Below, piece after piece: positions 1 to 8,046 of a DNA stretch of 64,000 nucleotides. Source of the stretch: Bradyrhizobium sp. BR13661 (GTDB lineage: Bacteria; Pseudomonadota; Alphaproteobacteria; Rhizobiales; Xanthobacteraceae); NCBI RefSeq assembly GCF_029892425.1, contig NZ_JARXWB010000022.1, positions 78,233 to 142,232 of the forward strand, in the 5' to 3' direction. The translations under genes and the position numbers were made by a program. The notes beneath the pieces were generated by a model, which did not search any database, was not told the DNA's origin, and saw only the letters and a program-made list of their open reading frames with translations. Position 1 is the stretch's first letter. The number at the start of each line of letters is the position of its first letter.

Positions 1-31
1 AGTTCAACTGAGAGAGGAAGAGGAGAACGCC

Positions 32-313
32 ATGGTCATTCGGAAGAAGATCTGGATTGCACTCGCGGTTGTCGCCGCCATGGGCTCGATACAGTGGTCG
101 AACGAGGATGGCCTTTCATTCTCGATCGAGAGCGCACAGGCCCGCGTCGGGCGGCCTGCAACTCCGGTGAGTGTCGCCGGTGTTGCACGTCGAACCACCC
201 GTCGCGCGGTGGTTGGTGGCGCTGCCGTGGGAGCGGCGGCGGTCGGAGCGGCAGCCGTCGCTGCGCCGACATGTGCCCGCGTGCTGGTAAATGGCGTCTG
301 GGTCTGTCGATAG
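32..313 (+). CDS. Small exported protein of unknown function (93 aa)
   Basis: A 93-residue protein of unknown function. A basic N-terminus (VIRKK) followed by a short hydrophobic stretch looks like a signal peptide or anchor. The middle is arginine/threonine-rich and then becomes an Ala/Gly/Val-rich stretch around residues 60-78 with VGAAAVGAAAV repeats. The C-terminus has two cysteines (TCARVLVNGVWVCR) that could form a disulfide in the periplasm. A purine-rich GAGGAAGAGGAGAA sequence precedes the ATG, a very good ribosome binding site. Small proteins of this design, with a basic/low-complexity centre and a closing CxxVxVNGxxxxxC motif, are common in Bradyrhizobium genomes and generally uncharacterised. 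No function is assigned. The gene stands alone at the window's left edge, so its upstream context is not visible. Confidence 0.75.
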   Translation: MVIRKKIWIALAVVAAMGSIQWSNEDGLSFSIESAQARVGRPATPVSVAGVARRTTRRAVVGGAAVGAAAVGAAAVAAPTCARVLVNGVWVCR

Positions 314-744
314 GCGACCAGTTCAGCGGGAGGCGATCGAATTTGGCGAACGTCTCCCGCTCTCAATGGGTTCGCTCCGTCACGCCGCTGAAAGCAAATA
401 TGGCCAAAGCTTCGTTCGAAAGCTTGGCCAGCGCGCGTGTTTCCGGAGCGGATCAGTATGCTGAGGTCATCGCCGCCGGGGACCGGCTGGGACGGTGTTT
501 GGCATCACGATAAGAAGTGAAGAGCCGGCGCGCAGAGCAAACTTCCAGTCGGACCAGCAGCCCCAGAGCAGACGAAAAGCCGAGCTGGCGAAGTGAGGCC
601 GCTCTTGGGTGCAAAGTGGACATCCTGAAGACGCTCCAGTTCTATTTCGGGCCAACAAGAGACTCAGGCACTGCGTGAAATTTTGATCGTCAGTCCATAC
701 CTCGCGTCGCTCGTATCCTGGCCACATATCTCCGTTGAACGAGA
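314..744. other. Intergenic stretch, no supported gene
   Basis: About 430 bases without a convincing gene. Short open frames exist on both strands (for example 467-748 minus) but lack a good ribosome site or a recognisable protein pattern. No clear terminator or tRNA is seen. Confidence 0.5.
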
Positions 745-1068
745 TCAACTGCTGGAGTCAGCTCTGACACGCGTAGTCTCGTGGTGGCGGATCACTTCCT
801 TGATGATGAAGGCTAAAAACTTTTCGGCGAAGTCCGGATCAAGGTTCGCGGCCTGTGCTAGTGAGCGAAGTCTCTCTACCTGCTGTCCCTCGCGAGCCGC
901 GTCAGAGGACGGCAGCCGAAGGCGAGCTTTCAATTCCCCTACCCGTTGGGTGCACTTAAATCGTTCTGCGAGGATGTGAACTAAAGCTGCATCCAGATTG
1001 TCGATGCTATCGCGAAGAGCTTGCAGTTCTGGCTGAGTTTCCATCATCTCGGTTCCGGCGATCTTCAT
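745..1068 (-). CDS. Chorismate mutase, AroQ type, monofunctional
   Basis: A 107-residue all-helical protein that fits the AroQ chorismate mutase family, which converts chorismate to prephenate for phenylalanine and tyrosine synthesis. The diagnostic start of helix 1 (LRDSIDNLDAALVHILAERF, about residues 19-38) carries the conserved Arg and the I-D-x-L-D pattern. It is followed by KARLRLPSSDAAREGQQVERL, which holds the conserved Lys/Arg and the glutamine region of the active site. Length (about 90-110 residues) matches a stand-alone cytoplasmic domain, with no signal peptide and no fused prephenate dehydratase. ATG codons at residues 8 and 9 are alternative starts, and none of the three has a strong ribosome site. 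Neighbours are unrelated small genes, so this looks like a single-gene unit rather than part of an aromatic operon. Confidence 0.85.
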   Translation of the reverse strand: MKIAGTEMMETQPELQALRDSIDNLDAALVHILAERFKCTQRVGELKARLRLPSSDAAREGQQVERLRSLAQAANLDPDFAEKFLAFIIKEVIRHHETTRVRADSSS

Positions 1069-1154
1069 GTGGCTGTTTCAGGCTAAACTAGATTCGAGAT
1101 AGGCCCAAGGCGGTTGGTCGATCTGGCTATTCGGGTGAGGTCGAAGTCTGCTTC

Positions 1155-1258
1155 GCGTCAATCGCGACGGTTAGGCTCGGCTTAAGTTACGTCCGCTCTG
1201 ACCCTGACAGCCGACACATCCTCAGCCGCGGGATGCGGCAGCGATGGGCCAACAGCGG
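1155..1258. repeat. Dispersed intergenic repeat, copy A
   Basis: One of four related copies in the first 4.2 kb. It begins with GTCAATCGCGACGG, contains CCCTGACAGCCGACA in the middle and ends with GCGATGGGCCAACAGCGG. It occupies the spacer between the chorismate mutase gene and the next gene. The best partner is the copy at 2177-2290. Confidence 0.6.
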
Positions 1259-1285
1259 TCTTACCGGTGGCGCGTCAGTCGAGGA

Positions 1286-1723
1286 TCATTCGTGATGATT
1301 TGAAGCGCCGGGAGATTGCTCTCGGACCGTCAGCGTCCACGGCCCCTGATCGTACATCTCGGGCTCGGGTTCACCGCCCTTGCCGTAACGCAGTCGCGCA
1401 CCCGCTTCTAGCTGAGTGCAAATCCGCACTACAAGCGGCTCTTGAGGCTCGACACCATAGGCGGCAAGAGCTGATCGCACCTTCCGCCACCGTTGCTTGG
1501 TGAAGACGCCGGTATGACACAACCCTTCGCAGCAGCAGTACGCTCGACCAGCGCGAAACGTGAGATGCAGTTCGAACTCCTCGCCTTGGCCTCGGATGTT
1601 CTCGACGCTCAGGGCGTAATACTGGTCGGGGTCCCCTTCGGCGCCTCGGTTCCCCCGGAGTAGATCGATCCAAGCCGCACAGATGCTGGCTTGGAGGGCG
1701 CGTAGGGTCTCGTGTTCGTTCAT
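1286..1723 (-). CDS. Hypothetical protein with cysteine cluster (145 aa)
   Basis: A 145-residue soluble protein of unknown function. It has an N-terminal helical part (about residues 1-25), then a mixed alpha/beta section with a YCCCEGLC cysteine cluster near residues 62-69, which could bind a metal or only be structural. The remainder is charged, with a Pro/Glu-rich stretch near the C-terminus. No signal peptide or membrane segment is visible. The start ATG is preceded only by a weak ribosome site. Composition resembles an expressed protein: few rare residue runs and balanced charges. It is probably co-directional with, but not closely coupled to, the next gene upstream at 1788-2081. Family not recognised. 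Confidence 0.55.
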   Translation of the reverse strand: MNEHETLRALQASICAAWIDLLRGNRGAEGDPDQYYALSVENIRGQGEEFELHLTFRAGRAYCCCEGLCHTGVFTKQRWRKVRSALAAYGVEPQEPLVVRICTQLEAGARLRYGKGGEPEPEMYDQGPWTLTVREQSPGASNHHE

Positions 1724-1787
1724 GGCTATCGCGTGCCTAGCGGCGCGCCGTTTCTGTGTCCATTCTTAGAGGTTGGCTAACGCCAAG

Positions 1788-2081
1788 CTATTTGAGCTGG
1801 AGAGAGTCGGGACCGCTAACCTCAGTCCAGTGCGTGACGCCGAGTGCACTCGATAGCACTTGCATTACGACAGAGTTGTTGAGGACAGCATCTTTGGGGT
1901 GATTCACTTGGACTCCCCCGATTCCGCTCCTCCAGATCGCGTCTGGTCGAACTTCCGACTTTCCCTGCCACCAGCGGGTGAAGTAGAACACTCGCCACTG
2001 CTCGCCGGGGAGACGATAGCAGCCCTCAATATGGTCGCAATCTTCCGGGTAGTAACAATCGAAGCTGATCTCGGCATTCAT
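1788..2081 (-). CDS. Hypothetical protein, aromatic-rich (97 aa)
   Basis: Small soluble protein of unknown function. It is rich in Tyr, Trp and Cys early on (CYYPEDCDHIEGCYR, EQWRVFYFTRWW), suggesting a compact beta-rich fold. The start is placed at the ATG of the MNAEISFD sequence; an in-frame GTG four codons upstream (2093) is possible, and neither has a clear ribosome site. No targeting signal or known motif. It is followed within 65 bases by the 1286-1723 gene on the same strand, so the two may share a transcript. Family not recognised. Confidence 0.5.
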   Translation of the reverse strand: MNAEISFDCYYPEDCDHIEGCYRLPGEQWRVFYFTRWWQGKSEVRPDAIWRSGIGGVQVNHPKDAVLNNSVVMQVLSSALGVTHWTEVSGPDSLQLK

Positions 2082-2176
2082 TCGGAGCGCCACTGAGGCA
2101 GCACAATTGCCGAGCCTATGGCCGCCGGGGAGTATCCCAAAGGATAAGCGGATGGCAAGTGGCCCGAGGTCCGTTG

Positions 2177-2290
2177 TGGGTCAATCACGACGGTTTAGCC
2201 CTGTTAAGTTAGTTCCGGTCTGGCCCTGACAGCCGACATATCCTCGGCCGTGGCATGCGGCAGCGATGGGGCCACAAGCCGACATGAAGT
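2177..2290. repeat. Dispersed intergenic repeat, copy B
   Basis: Second copy of the left-end repeat, the closest match to the copy at 1155. Shared blocks include TGGGTCAATCACGACGG, TTAAGTTA, CCCTGACAGCCGACA, ATCCTCGGCCG and GCGGCAGCGATGGGG. It lies in a spacer between two minus-strand genes. Confidence 0.65.
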
Positions 2291-2303
2291 GAGTCCAAAC
2301 TTC

Positions 2304-2684
2304 TTATGCTCTTTCGGGCTTCGAGTAGTTGTTCGCGAGCAGCGAACACATTCCCATGGAACCCGCTGCAACGGCACCGACGAGACCGAAGTGCTGCAAT
2401 GGCGGAGCCTGCCCAAGGGCGACGACGAAACAAGCGAATGCGATTGCTGCCCCAGTTGCAGCGATCAACGGTGCCCTCACCACAATGGGGACGGCCCGCG
2501 ACAAGCCGACATCGACCATAAGCGACAGCCAAGAAACAAAAAAACCAAAGACATATGCCAAGGTCGCGCCCTCGGCAGGATCACGAAGCGCGGCGTCGGC
2601 TCCATCCCGGATGATTGCCCAAAGAAGTGAGCCAAGCACGCCGAAGATTGGGCCGAAAACGAGATAGACCCAGACTCTCTTCAT
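2304..2684 (-). CDS. Small membrane protein (126 aa), possibly DUF5413-like
   Basis: A 126-residue integral membrane protein of unknown function. Three to four hydrophobic segments are visible, at about residues 5-24, 42-58, 66-88 and 96-115. The start MKRVWVYLVFGPIFGVLG, with a basic residue pair and then a Gly/Pro-containing hydrophobic helix, resembles small rhizobial membrane proteins annotated as DUF5413; this link is from memory and tentative. No catalytic or transport motif can be seen. The neighbour downstream encodes an exported protein and the one upstream an unknown; nothing in context indicates a role. Confidence 0.6.
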   Translation of the reverse strand: MKRVWVYLVFGPIFGVLGSLLWAIIRDGADAALRDPAEGATLAYVFGFFVSWLSLMVDVGLSRAVPIVVRAPLIAATGAAIAFACFVVALGQAPPLQHFGLVGAVAAGSMGMCSLLANNYSKPERA

Positions 2685-2722
2685 TCCAAGCCTGCTGCAT
2701 CGACTGGCTCAACGTTTAGCAT

Positions 2723-3289
2723 CTACCCCCCGCATCGCTCTTTAACGCGCTCATAAGCATCGATGTACTTTGTGTAGAATTTCTTTTCTCGCGCGCCGAG
2801 CGCGTAGGAGCGGCAGGCACCATCAGGAAACGGAATCTTGCTCAAGTCAAAATCCGGTTTTGAAAACCGCGAATAACAAAAAGCCTGCTTCTGCGAACTG
2901 AAATGAAGGGAGTATGTGCACCGATTTTCGGGAGGAGCGTCGGCCGGCCCGCGGCAAGCTTCCCATAGCTGATACGTTCCATCGAACTTCGTAAAGTCTA
3001 ATTGCACTACATCGAGCCCATTCTTTTCCTGACTTGTGGAGACAAAGACGCATCGCTTGTCTGGAATCTGACGTATCTCAACACGCACGCGTCGATCACC
3101 AAGCTCTTCGAGAGTGACGGAATCATCTGTCGTACTCGTCAACTTGTATGAGGATTCACCGCCAGGTCCATGAATGAGCATGGCAACATCCGGCAAAATC
3201 GCCGCAGTGCCCTTCGATTGTCCGGATTGCGCGTGGCTCATCGAGGAGACGCAAATTGTTGCAGCGAAGGCAAGAACGATCCGGTTCAA
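2723..3289 (-). CDS. Exported protein of unknown function, TTG start (188 aa)
   Basis: Predicted periplasmic protein. Reading from the first ATG (3433) would give 48 extra, non-secretory residues rich in Arg and Cys. An in-frame TTG at 3289 is preceded by GGAG at the right distance and puts the signal peptide LNRIVLAFAATICVSSMSHA at the very N-terminus, with a plausible cleavage site after SHA. That start is therefore preferred. The mature part has about seven cysteines spread in pairs (DKRCVFV, EACRG, NRCTYSL, QAFCYSR, GACRS, KERCGG), which suggests several disulfides. No enzyme motif is recognised. It stands alone, with a repeat copy upstream. Confidence 0.65.
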   Translation of the reverse strand: MNRIVLAFAATICVSSMSHAQSGQSKGTAAILPDVAMLIHGPGGESSYKLTSTTDDSVTLEELGDRRVRVEIRQIPDKRCVFVSTSQEKNGLDVVQLDFTKFDGTYQLWEACRGPADAPPENRCTYSLHFSSQKQAFCYSRFSKPDFDLSKIPFPDGACRSYALGAREKKFYTKYIDAYERVKERCGG

Positions 3290-3461
3290 AGTGCTGCTCC
3301 AAATAAGTTCGCTTCGTGTGAGTGCCCGGCAGCAGACATCGCCTTCGCACGGCACCCCTTCAATTCTAGGCCGCCTAAGCGTGATTAGGTTGTAAAATAA
3401 GCTTCGGCAACCGTTAGGGCGCAGAATGCTCAATTTTCAATGAAGCGGCTGCGACTTCCGA

Positions 3462-3568
3462 TATGGGGCAATCGCGTCGGTTCGGCCTGATCGCAGCGGC
3501 GTCAGGTTTACCCGTCATTCCGGACATCAAAGCGCCGGACCGAGATCGTGGCGATGGGCCATGAGCTG
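3462..3568. repeat. Dispersed intergenic repeat, diverged copy D
   Basis: A more diverged copy of the left-end repeat. It keeps the start (GGGGCAATCGCGTCGGTT), a central CCGGACATC in place of CCGACAT, and the terminal GGCGATGGGCC block, at the same overall spacing of about 105 bases. Confidence 0.45.
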
Positions 3569-3775
3569 ACTCACGTAGTGCGACGTGAGCCGACGGCTTG
3601 GAGGACGCGGTAAGTGGCTGATGCGGCCAGTGGGTTTTTTGTTTCGATGAGACGCGGAAATCATTCGTCGCGATGCTGGTTTGACAAATATCAACGGCAG
3701 CGCCGGACGGCATATTATTGCTCTCCATGCAAGATCCGCAGGGTCGACGATCCTTTCGACCCAGGGAGGCACCCA

Positions 3776-4072
3776 ATGCGATGTCAGGCCCTATTGATCG
3801 CTGCTGCGCTCGCGGCCGCCACCGTCCCGGCGCGCGCCCAGTGTCCCCCCGGCACCGTCTTGCTCGGTACACAGTGCGTGCAGCACTGCCCCCCGGGCAT
3901 GTGGTCGGTTCACGGAAGGTGCTTGCCTCCTCCTCCTCCGCGTTCTTCGTCTGGAACCAGCCAAGGCGGGTACGCGTCGGGCGGCGGAGGATATGCCGGT
4001 CCGTCGTATTTGCAGCCGGATTGGCCGAGGAATCGACCGACGCCGCCGCCTCAAAAACAAATGAGGCAATAA
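3776..4072 (+). CDS. Small secreted Cys/Pro-rich protein (98 aa)
   Basis: Predicted secreted protein. The ATG at 3776 has GGGAGG five to six bases upstream and begins a clean signal peptide, MRCQALLIAAALAAATVPARA, likely cut after ARA. Longer in-frame starts upstream lack a ribosome site and would bury this signal. The mature part starts with a cysteine motif (CPPGTVLLGTQCVQHCPPGMW) that repeats the CPPG element, then proline runs, a Gly/Ser-rich stretch and a Pro/Gln-rich tail (PTPPPQKQMRQ). This architecture suggests a cell-envelope or matrix-associated peptide, but no function is known. It is flanked on both sides by copies of the dispersed repeat. Confidence 0.7.
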   Translation: MRCQALLIAAALAAATVPARAQCPPGTVLLGTQCVQHCPPGMWSVHGRCLPPPPPRSSSGTSQGGYASGGGGYAGPSYLQPDWPRNRPTPPPQKQMRQ

Positions 4073-4080
4073 AGTCCTCT

Positions 4081-4189
4081 TGGGGTCAAACGCGACGGCT
4101 TTGCCCGATCTCTATCAGGTCCGGTCTTGTCTCTCAGAGCCGACATGCGGGTGGCGGGCGGATTTCGTCGCGATGGGCCCAACAGCGGA
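4081..4189. repeat. Dispersed intergenic repeat, copy C
   Basis: Copy of the left-end repeat directly after the secreted protein gene. It has GGGGTCAAACGCGACGG at the start, AGAGCCGACATG in the middle and TCGCGATGGGCCCAACAGCGG at the end, closely matching the other copies in these three blocks. Confidence 0.6.
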
Positions 4190-4259
4190 AATCGGACGGC
4201 CTCGTGCAAGACTGGAAGGCGAAGCAATCCGGGCAGCGAAGAGGCGCGGCCGTTTCTGC

Positions 4260-4970
4260 TTATCGACTCTTGGCGCGCTTGAAGTATCCCTCAAGGACAT
4301 CGACTATGCCGAGCTGAAGCTTCGCCGCGAATTTCACGCCTTCGATGTCCTTGCGCGCCACGGCGCTTCTCAGCCCATCCTGGATTGCTGCAGCCAGATC
4401 GCGGATGCCGGAGTCGCGAACGTTTTTTGCCAGCGCTGACCAATTGCTGTCCGAGTCCTTCGCTGTGGCTCCGATGGCCGCCCATTCTGCGGCCGGCCCC
4501 GCTGCCAGGATACTCAGCTTGAACCCCGAATAGTCCAGCATCGCGACCTCGATGGGCGAGGGACGCTGCGCAGGATCGGTCGCAGCTTCGATGACGCGAT
4601 AGGCTTCGACAGATGCAAGCGCGATCGCCGGCAGGTCTTTCCCGGCCATCGCCTGCTCCATGGCAGTCAGCTCGCGGGCGAGCGCGTCGAAAGTCGCGGC
4701 GTCGAGCAACGGACGCAGCATCGGGAGCGCCCTGCGCATCGCCGCCACCTTTTCAGCCACTTTATCCGCCTTGCCGCCCAGGGCGGCATCGATCAGATCC
4801 TCGTTAATCGAGGCAGCATCGGCAAGCTTGGCGTTGCGACCGAGGTCCTTGGCGGAGGCCTCCTGCGCGAAGAGCGGCCCGGCCCAGAAGTCCGGCGCGA
4901 GCAAGTGCACCAGGGCGGGCGAGAGCATGAAAGCTACGATGGCTGCGGCTGCGGCGGTGTGCTTGAGCAT
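4260..4970 (-). CDS. Exported helical protein of unknown function (236 aa)
   Basis: Predicted periplasmic protein. The N-terminus (MLKHTAAAAAIVAFMLSPALVHLLAP) is a signal peptide or anchor, with a possible cleavage site at LFAQEAS near residue 36. The rest is strongly helical and rich in Ala, Leu, Lys and Asp. It includes a region DAALGGKADKVAEKVAAMRR (about 61-80) that looks like a coiled or bundled helix, and repeated helix-turn units to the C-terminus. No cysteines, catalytic motif or cofactor site are apparent; such all-helical exported proteins may bind small molecules or act as chaperones, but this is only shape-based. It is read away from the transporter operon and has no obvious partner. 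Confidence 0.65.
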   Translation of the reverse strand: MLKHTAAAAAIVAFMLSPALVHLLAPDFWAGPLFAQEASAKDLGRNAKLADAASINEDLIDAALGGKADKVAEKVAAMRRALPMLRPLLDAATFDALARELTAMEQAMAGKDLPAIALASVEAYRVIEAATDPAQRPSPIEVAMLDYSGFKLSILAAGPAAEWAAIGATAKDSDSNWSALAKNVRDSGIRDLAAAIQDGLRSAVARKDIEGVKFAAKLQLGIVDVLEGYFKRAKSR

Positions 4971-5424
4971 GTTCCTTCACCTCAACTCGCCGCCCCTATT
5001 TCGGACGCCGGCGAAGCGTGGCCCGTCAATTAACAGGATGACATTGCACCAACGATCACCCTTGATGAAGATCAAATGCTGCGTGCGATAGCGGGTCCCG
5101 ATTCGAGTCATGAATCGACCGGGAGCAACATCAACTATGATGTCCGTGCCAAGTGGTTGCGGTGCGGATGACCGCTCCGGGTCAACGGCTGCCCTCGGCA
5201 GCCAGCATGCCCTTGATGGTCGGCGAACCATGCGTCGCGCCCGCCACTTCCGCAACGAGTCATAAGGCTACCGCGTGCCGGCAATTCCGATCTTGGCATT
5301 ATGCCGGTGTTTTGCCCGACGGAGCAAGGTATTTCGTCGCGTCCGAAATTTCTTCAAGCCTTTCAAACCGATCTCTACGGTGCATGGGGTTGTTTTCAGC
5401 TTGTGTTTTTGGGAGGCCAAAACG
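4971..5424. other. Spacer with only a weak candidate ORF
   Basis: This stretch holds no well-supported gene. A minus-strand frame at 4977-5255 (or a 44-residue form from ATG at 5111) contains a fairly protein-like segment, MTRIGTRYRTQHLIFIKGD, but has no convincing ribosome site or relatives that I can recall. It may be a decayed gene end or an unnamed small ORF. Confidence 0.35.
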
Positions 5425-5455
5425 AATGGCCTCTTCCCGATGGGAAGAGGCCATT
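5425..5455 (-). terminator. Strong intrinsic terminator of the Dpp-like operon
   Basis: Perfect 14-bp inverted repeat, AATGGCCTCTTCCC at 5425-5438 and its complement at 5442-5455, around a 3-base loop. Read on the minus strand it is followed by CGTTTTGG, giving a short U run. It sits 38 bases past the stop codon of the substrate-binding protein gene, the last gene of the transporter operon. Confidence 0.85.
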
Positions 5456-5492
5456 GCAGAAGCGACAGTGCCGACCGATGACGCGGTCCTGC

Positions 5493-6992
5493 TTACTCCC
5501 AGGACCAGGCCGAGAGATCATTCTCGAACTGCGGGACTTCCTTCCAGACGCCCTTCAGCTTCTTGTTGACGACCGTTGGCCATTGCGGCTGGAACAGGAA
5601 GCCGGCCACCGCGTCGGTCGCCAGCATTGTCTGGGCATCGCCGAGCAACTTGGCGCGGCCGGCCTCGTCGGGCGTCGACACGATCTGCTTGTAGAGCGCG
5701 TTGAAGGCCTCGCTGTTGTAGCCGAGGTAGAAGTCGGGCTCGGTCAGCTTGACGAGATCGAACGGCTCGACATGGGAGACGATGGTGAGGTCGTAATTGT
5801 GCGGACCGTTGGGGGCGAAGGCCTGCGACAGCCACTGTGCCCATTCGACGTTCTCGATCTTGGCGACGATGCCGACCTTGGCGAGCTGGGCTGCCAGGAT
5901 CTCGCCGCCCTGCCGCGCGTAAGGCGGCGGCGGCAGCTTCAGGCTGAGCTCGAGCGGCGTGGTGATGCCGGCTTCTGCCAGCAGCTTCTTCGCCTTCTCG
6001 GGGTCGTAGGGGTTGATTGCGGTGGTGTCGACATAGCCGAGCGAACCCGGCGTGTAGAAGCTGCCGATCGGCGTGCCGAAACCTTCGACCGCGCCGTCGA
6101 TCATCGCCTTGCGGTCGATGGCGGCGAGGATGGCGCGACGCACGCGCACGTCGTCGAGCGGCTTCTTCTTCTCGTTGATGGCGACGATGGTCTTGGCCTT
6201 GGAGCCGCCGATCAGCACGGTGAAGCGCGGATCGCTTTTGAACTGGGCGACGCCGCGGACGGTGACGCGCGGGAACGCGTCGACGTCGCCCGACAACAGC
6301 GCTGCGATCTGCGCGGCGGGATCGCCGATGAAGCGGATCGTCACCTTCGACAGCTTGATCGCGGACGCGTTGCGGTAGTCGGCCCATTTGTTCAGCGTGA
6401 GCGAGGAGCCCTTGACCCAGGCGCCAAGCTGATACGGCCCGGTGCCGACCGGCTGGGTGATGTTGGTCGCCGCGCTCTTTGGCTCGACGATCGAGCCGCT
6501 CGCCTGTCCCAGCAGGAACGGCAGGTTCGGCTCGGGATATTTCAGCGTGAGCGCGATCGTATCGGCGTCGGGCGCATCGATCTTCTCGATCGCCTGGTAC
6601 AGGCTCTTGTCCTTGTTGGTGCTGTTCGCGGCCGCGTTGCGCTCGAACGAGAATTTCACGGCGGCGGAATCGAAGGCCTCGCCGTTCTGGAATTTGACGC
6701 CCTTGCGCAGCTTGAACGTATAGGTCTTGAGGTCGGGCGATGCGGTCCAGCTCTCGGCGAGCAGCGGCGAGACCGAGCCGTCCTCGTTGATCTTGGTCAG
6801 GGTCTCGTAGATGTTGTAGAGCGTGACCTCGGCGATCGCAGCGGCGGCGGCGTTGGTGGGATCGAGCCCCGGCGGCTCCAGCGTCATGCCCATGACGACG
6901 CTGTCCTTCTTGCTCTGCGCCAGCACCGGCAGCGGCGCCGCGGCCAATGCCGCGGCAAAAGCGACGATCGTTAGCTTCTTCAACATGCCCAA
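5493..6992 (-). CDS. ABC transporter substrate-binding protein, family 5 (Opp/Dpp type)
   Basis: A 499-residue periplasmic binding protein of the SBP_bac_5 family, which delivers peptides, opines, glutathione or similar compounds to an inner-membrane ABC permease. The signal peptide (MGMLKKLTIVAFAAALAAAPLPVLA) ends at an ALA-Q site. The family signature follows: TLEPPGLDPTNAA near residue 36, then YNIYETLTKINEDGSVSPLLAESW, and later FKLRKGVKFQNGEAFDS. Length is typical (about 500). It is the last gene of a five-gene minus-strand transporter cluster, 49 bases after the second ATPase gene, and a strong hairpin terminator follows. The substrate cannot be deduced from sequence; an amidase gene just upstream of the cluster hints at an amide-containing compound. 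Confidence 0.92.
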   Translation of the reverse strand: MGMLKKLTIVAFAAALAAAPLPVLAQSKKDSVVMGMTLEPPGLDPTNAAAAAIAEVTLYNIYETLTKINEDGSVSPLLAESWTASPDLKTYTFKLRKGVKFQNGEAFDSAAVKFSFERNAAANSTNKDKSLYQAIEKIDAPDADTIALTLKYPEPNLPFLLGQASGSIVEPKSAATNITQPVGTGPYQLGAWVKGSSLTLNKWADYRNASAIKLSKVTIRFIGDPAAQIAALLSGDVDAFPRVTVRGVAQFKSDPRFTVLIGGSKAKTIVAINEKKKPLDDVRVRRAILAAIDRKAMIDGAVEGFGTPIGSFYTPGSLGYVDTTAINPYDPEKAKKLLAEAGITTPLELSLKLPPPPYARQGGEILAAQLAKVGIVAKIENVEWAQWLSQAFAPNGPHNYDLTIVSHVEPFDLVKLTEPDFYLGYNSEAFNALYKQIVSTPDEAGRAKLLGDAQTMLATDAVAGFLFQPQWPTVVNKKLKGVWKEVPQFENDLSAWSWE

Positions 6993-7041
6993 ACTCCCCG
7001 GCCTTCTTCTATCTGAGGCTACACCAATTCCGTACCCGACA

Positions 7042-8046
7042 TTAGCCTTCCAGGCCCACCTGCGGCAATGCCATCACGGCCTCCGCCTTGTGGCAGGCGG
7101 CGAGATGGCCCTCGCCCACCTTGCGTAGCAAGGGCGGAACCTCGCGGCAATGCTGGTCGGCGAGCGGACAGCGCGCCACGTAAGGGCATCCGGCCGCAGC
7201 CGCCGAGCGCGAGGCGATCGCCTGGGCCCCGCGCCGCCGCCGGCCGCCACCGGCACGCGCCCGCGGCACCGCATCCAGCAGCGCCCGCGTATAGGGATGG
7301 GCGCAGCGTTCGAACAGATCCTCGGGGCGCCCCTGCTCGACGACCCGGCCGAGATACATCACCGCGACCTCGTCGCAGAGATAGTCGACCACGGCGAGGT
7401 CGTGGCTGATCAGAATGTAGCTGAGGCCGAACTGCTCCTGCAGGTCCTGCATCAGGTTCAGCACCTGCGCCTGCACGGAGACGTCGAGCGCGGAGACGGG
7501 CTCGTCCGCGACGATCAGCTTCGGCTGGGTGATCAGCGCGCGCGCGATCGCGATGCGCTGGCGCTGACCGCCGGAGAACTCGTGCGGATATTTGTCCATG
7601 TCCGCTTCGCGCAGGCCGACCTGTTTCAGCACCGTCGCGACGCAAGCGCGGAACATCGTGCGGTCGGCGTCATCGAGCACGGTGAGCGGCTCGGCGACAA
7701 TGCGCGCAATGGTCTGGCGCGGATCGAGCGATCCGTAAGGGTCCTGGAACACCATCTGGAAATCGCGCCGCGCCCGGCGCAGTTCATCGGGCGAGATGCG
7801 GTTCAGATCGCGGCCGAGCAGCGTCACCTCGCCCGCGGTTGGCCGCTCCAGCGCCATCACGACGCGCGCAAACGTCGATTTGCCCGAGCCGGACTCGCCG
7901 ACGATGCCGAGGCTCTTGCCGGCCTGCACCTGCACACTGACGCCATTGAGCGCGCGGACCTGGCCCGGCGGACGGAACAGACTCTCGCGCGGCAGCATGT
8001 AGCGCTGCTCGAGATTCTTGACGTCGAGAAGTGGAACAGCGCTCAT
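7042..8046 (-). CDS. Oligopeptide-type ABC transporter ATPase (DppF/OppF-like)
   Basis: A 334-residue ATPase that powers the neighbouring permeases. The start is the ATG at 8046, because it overlaps the stop of the preceding ATPase gene by ATGA and begins directly in MSAVPLLDVKNL; longer frames upstream are arginine-rich and antisense-like. Walker A GESGSGKST is at residues 50-58; the LSGGQ-type signature reads FSGGQRQR, Walker B is LIVADEP, and the switch histidine is in ILISHD. The C-terminal oligopeptide extension with cysteines (GCPYVARCPLADQHC) is typical of the OppF/DppF family, where it can hold an iron-sulfur cluster. It probably forms a heterodimer with the 8043-9056 product. Confidence 0.92.
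   Translation of the reverse strand: MSAVPLLDVKNLEQRYMLPRESLFRPPGQVRALNGVSVQVQAGKSLGIVGESGSGKSTFARVVMALERPTAGEVTLLGRDLNRISPDELRRARRDFQMVFQDPYGSLDPRQTIARIVAEPLTVLDDADRTMFRACVATVLKQVGLREADMDKYPHEFSGGQRQRIAIARALITQPKLIVADEPVSALDVSVQAQVLNLMQDLQEQFGLSYILISHDLAVVDYLCDEVAVMYLGRVVEQGRPEDLFERCAHPYTRALLDAVPRARAGGGRRRRGAQAIASRSAAAAGCPYVARCPLADQHCREVPPLLRKVGEGHLAACHKAEAVMALPQVGLEG

Noticed and set aside
467..748. A 93-codon minus-strand frame in the left-end spacer
   Set aside because: No ribosome site, uneven residue composition and no recognisable motif; kept only as part of the noted spacer.
5301..6974. A 557-codon plus-strand frame opposite the family 5 binding protein gene
   Set aside because: Antisense shadow of a binding protein with clear signal peptide and family blocks; also crosses the strong terminator hairpin at 5425-5455.
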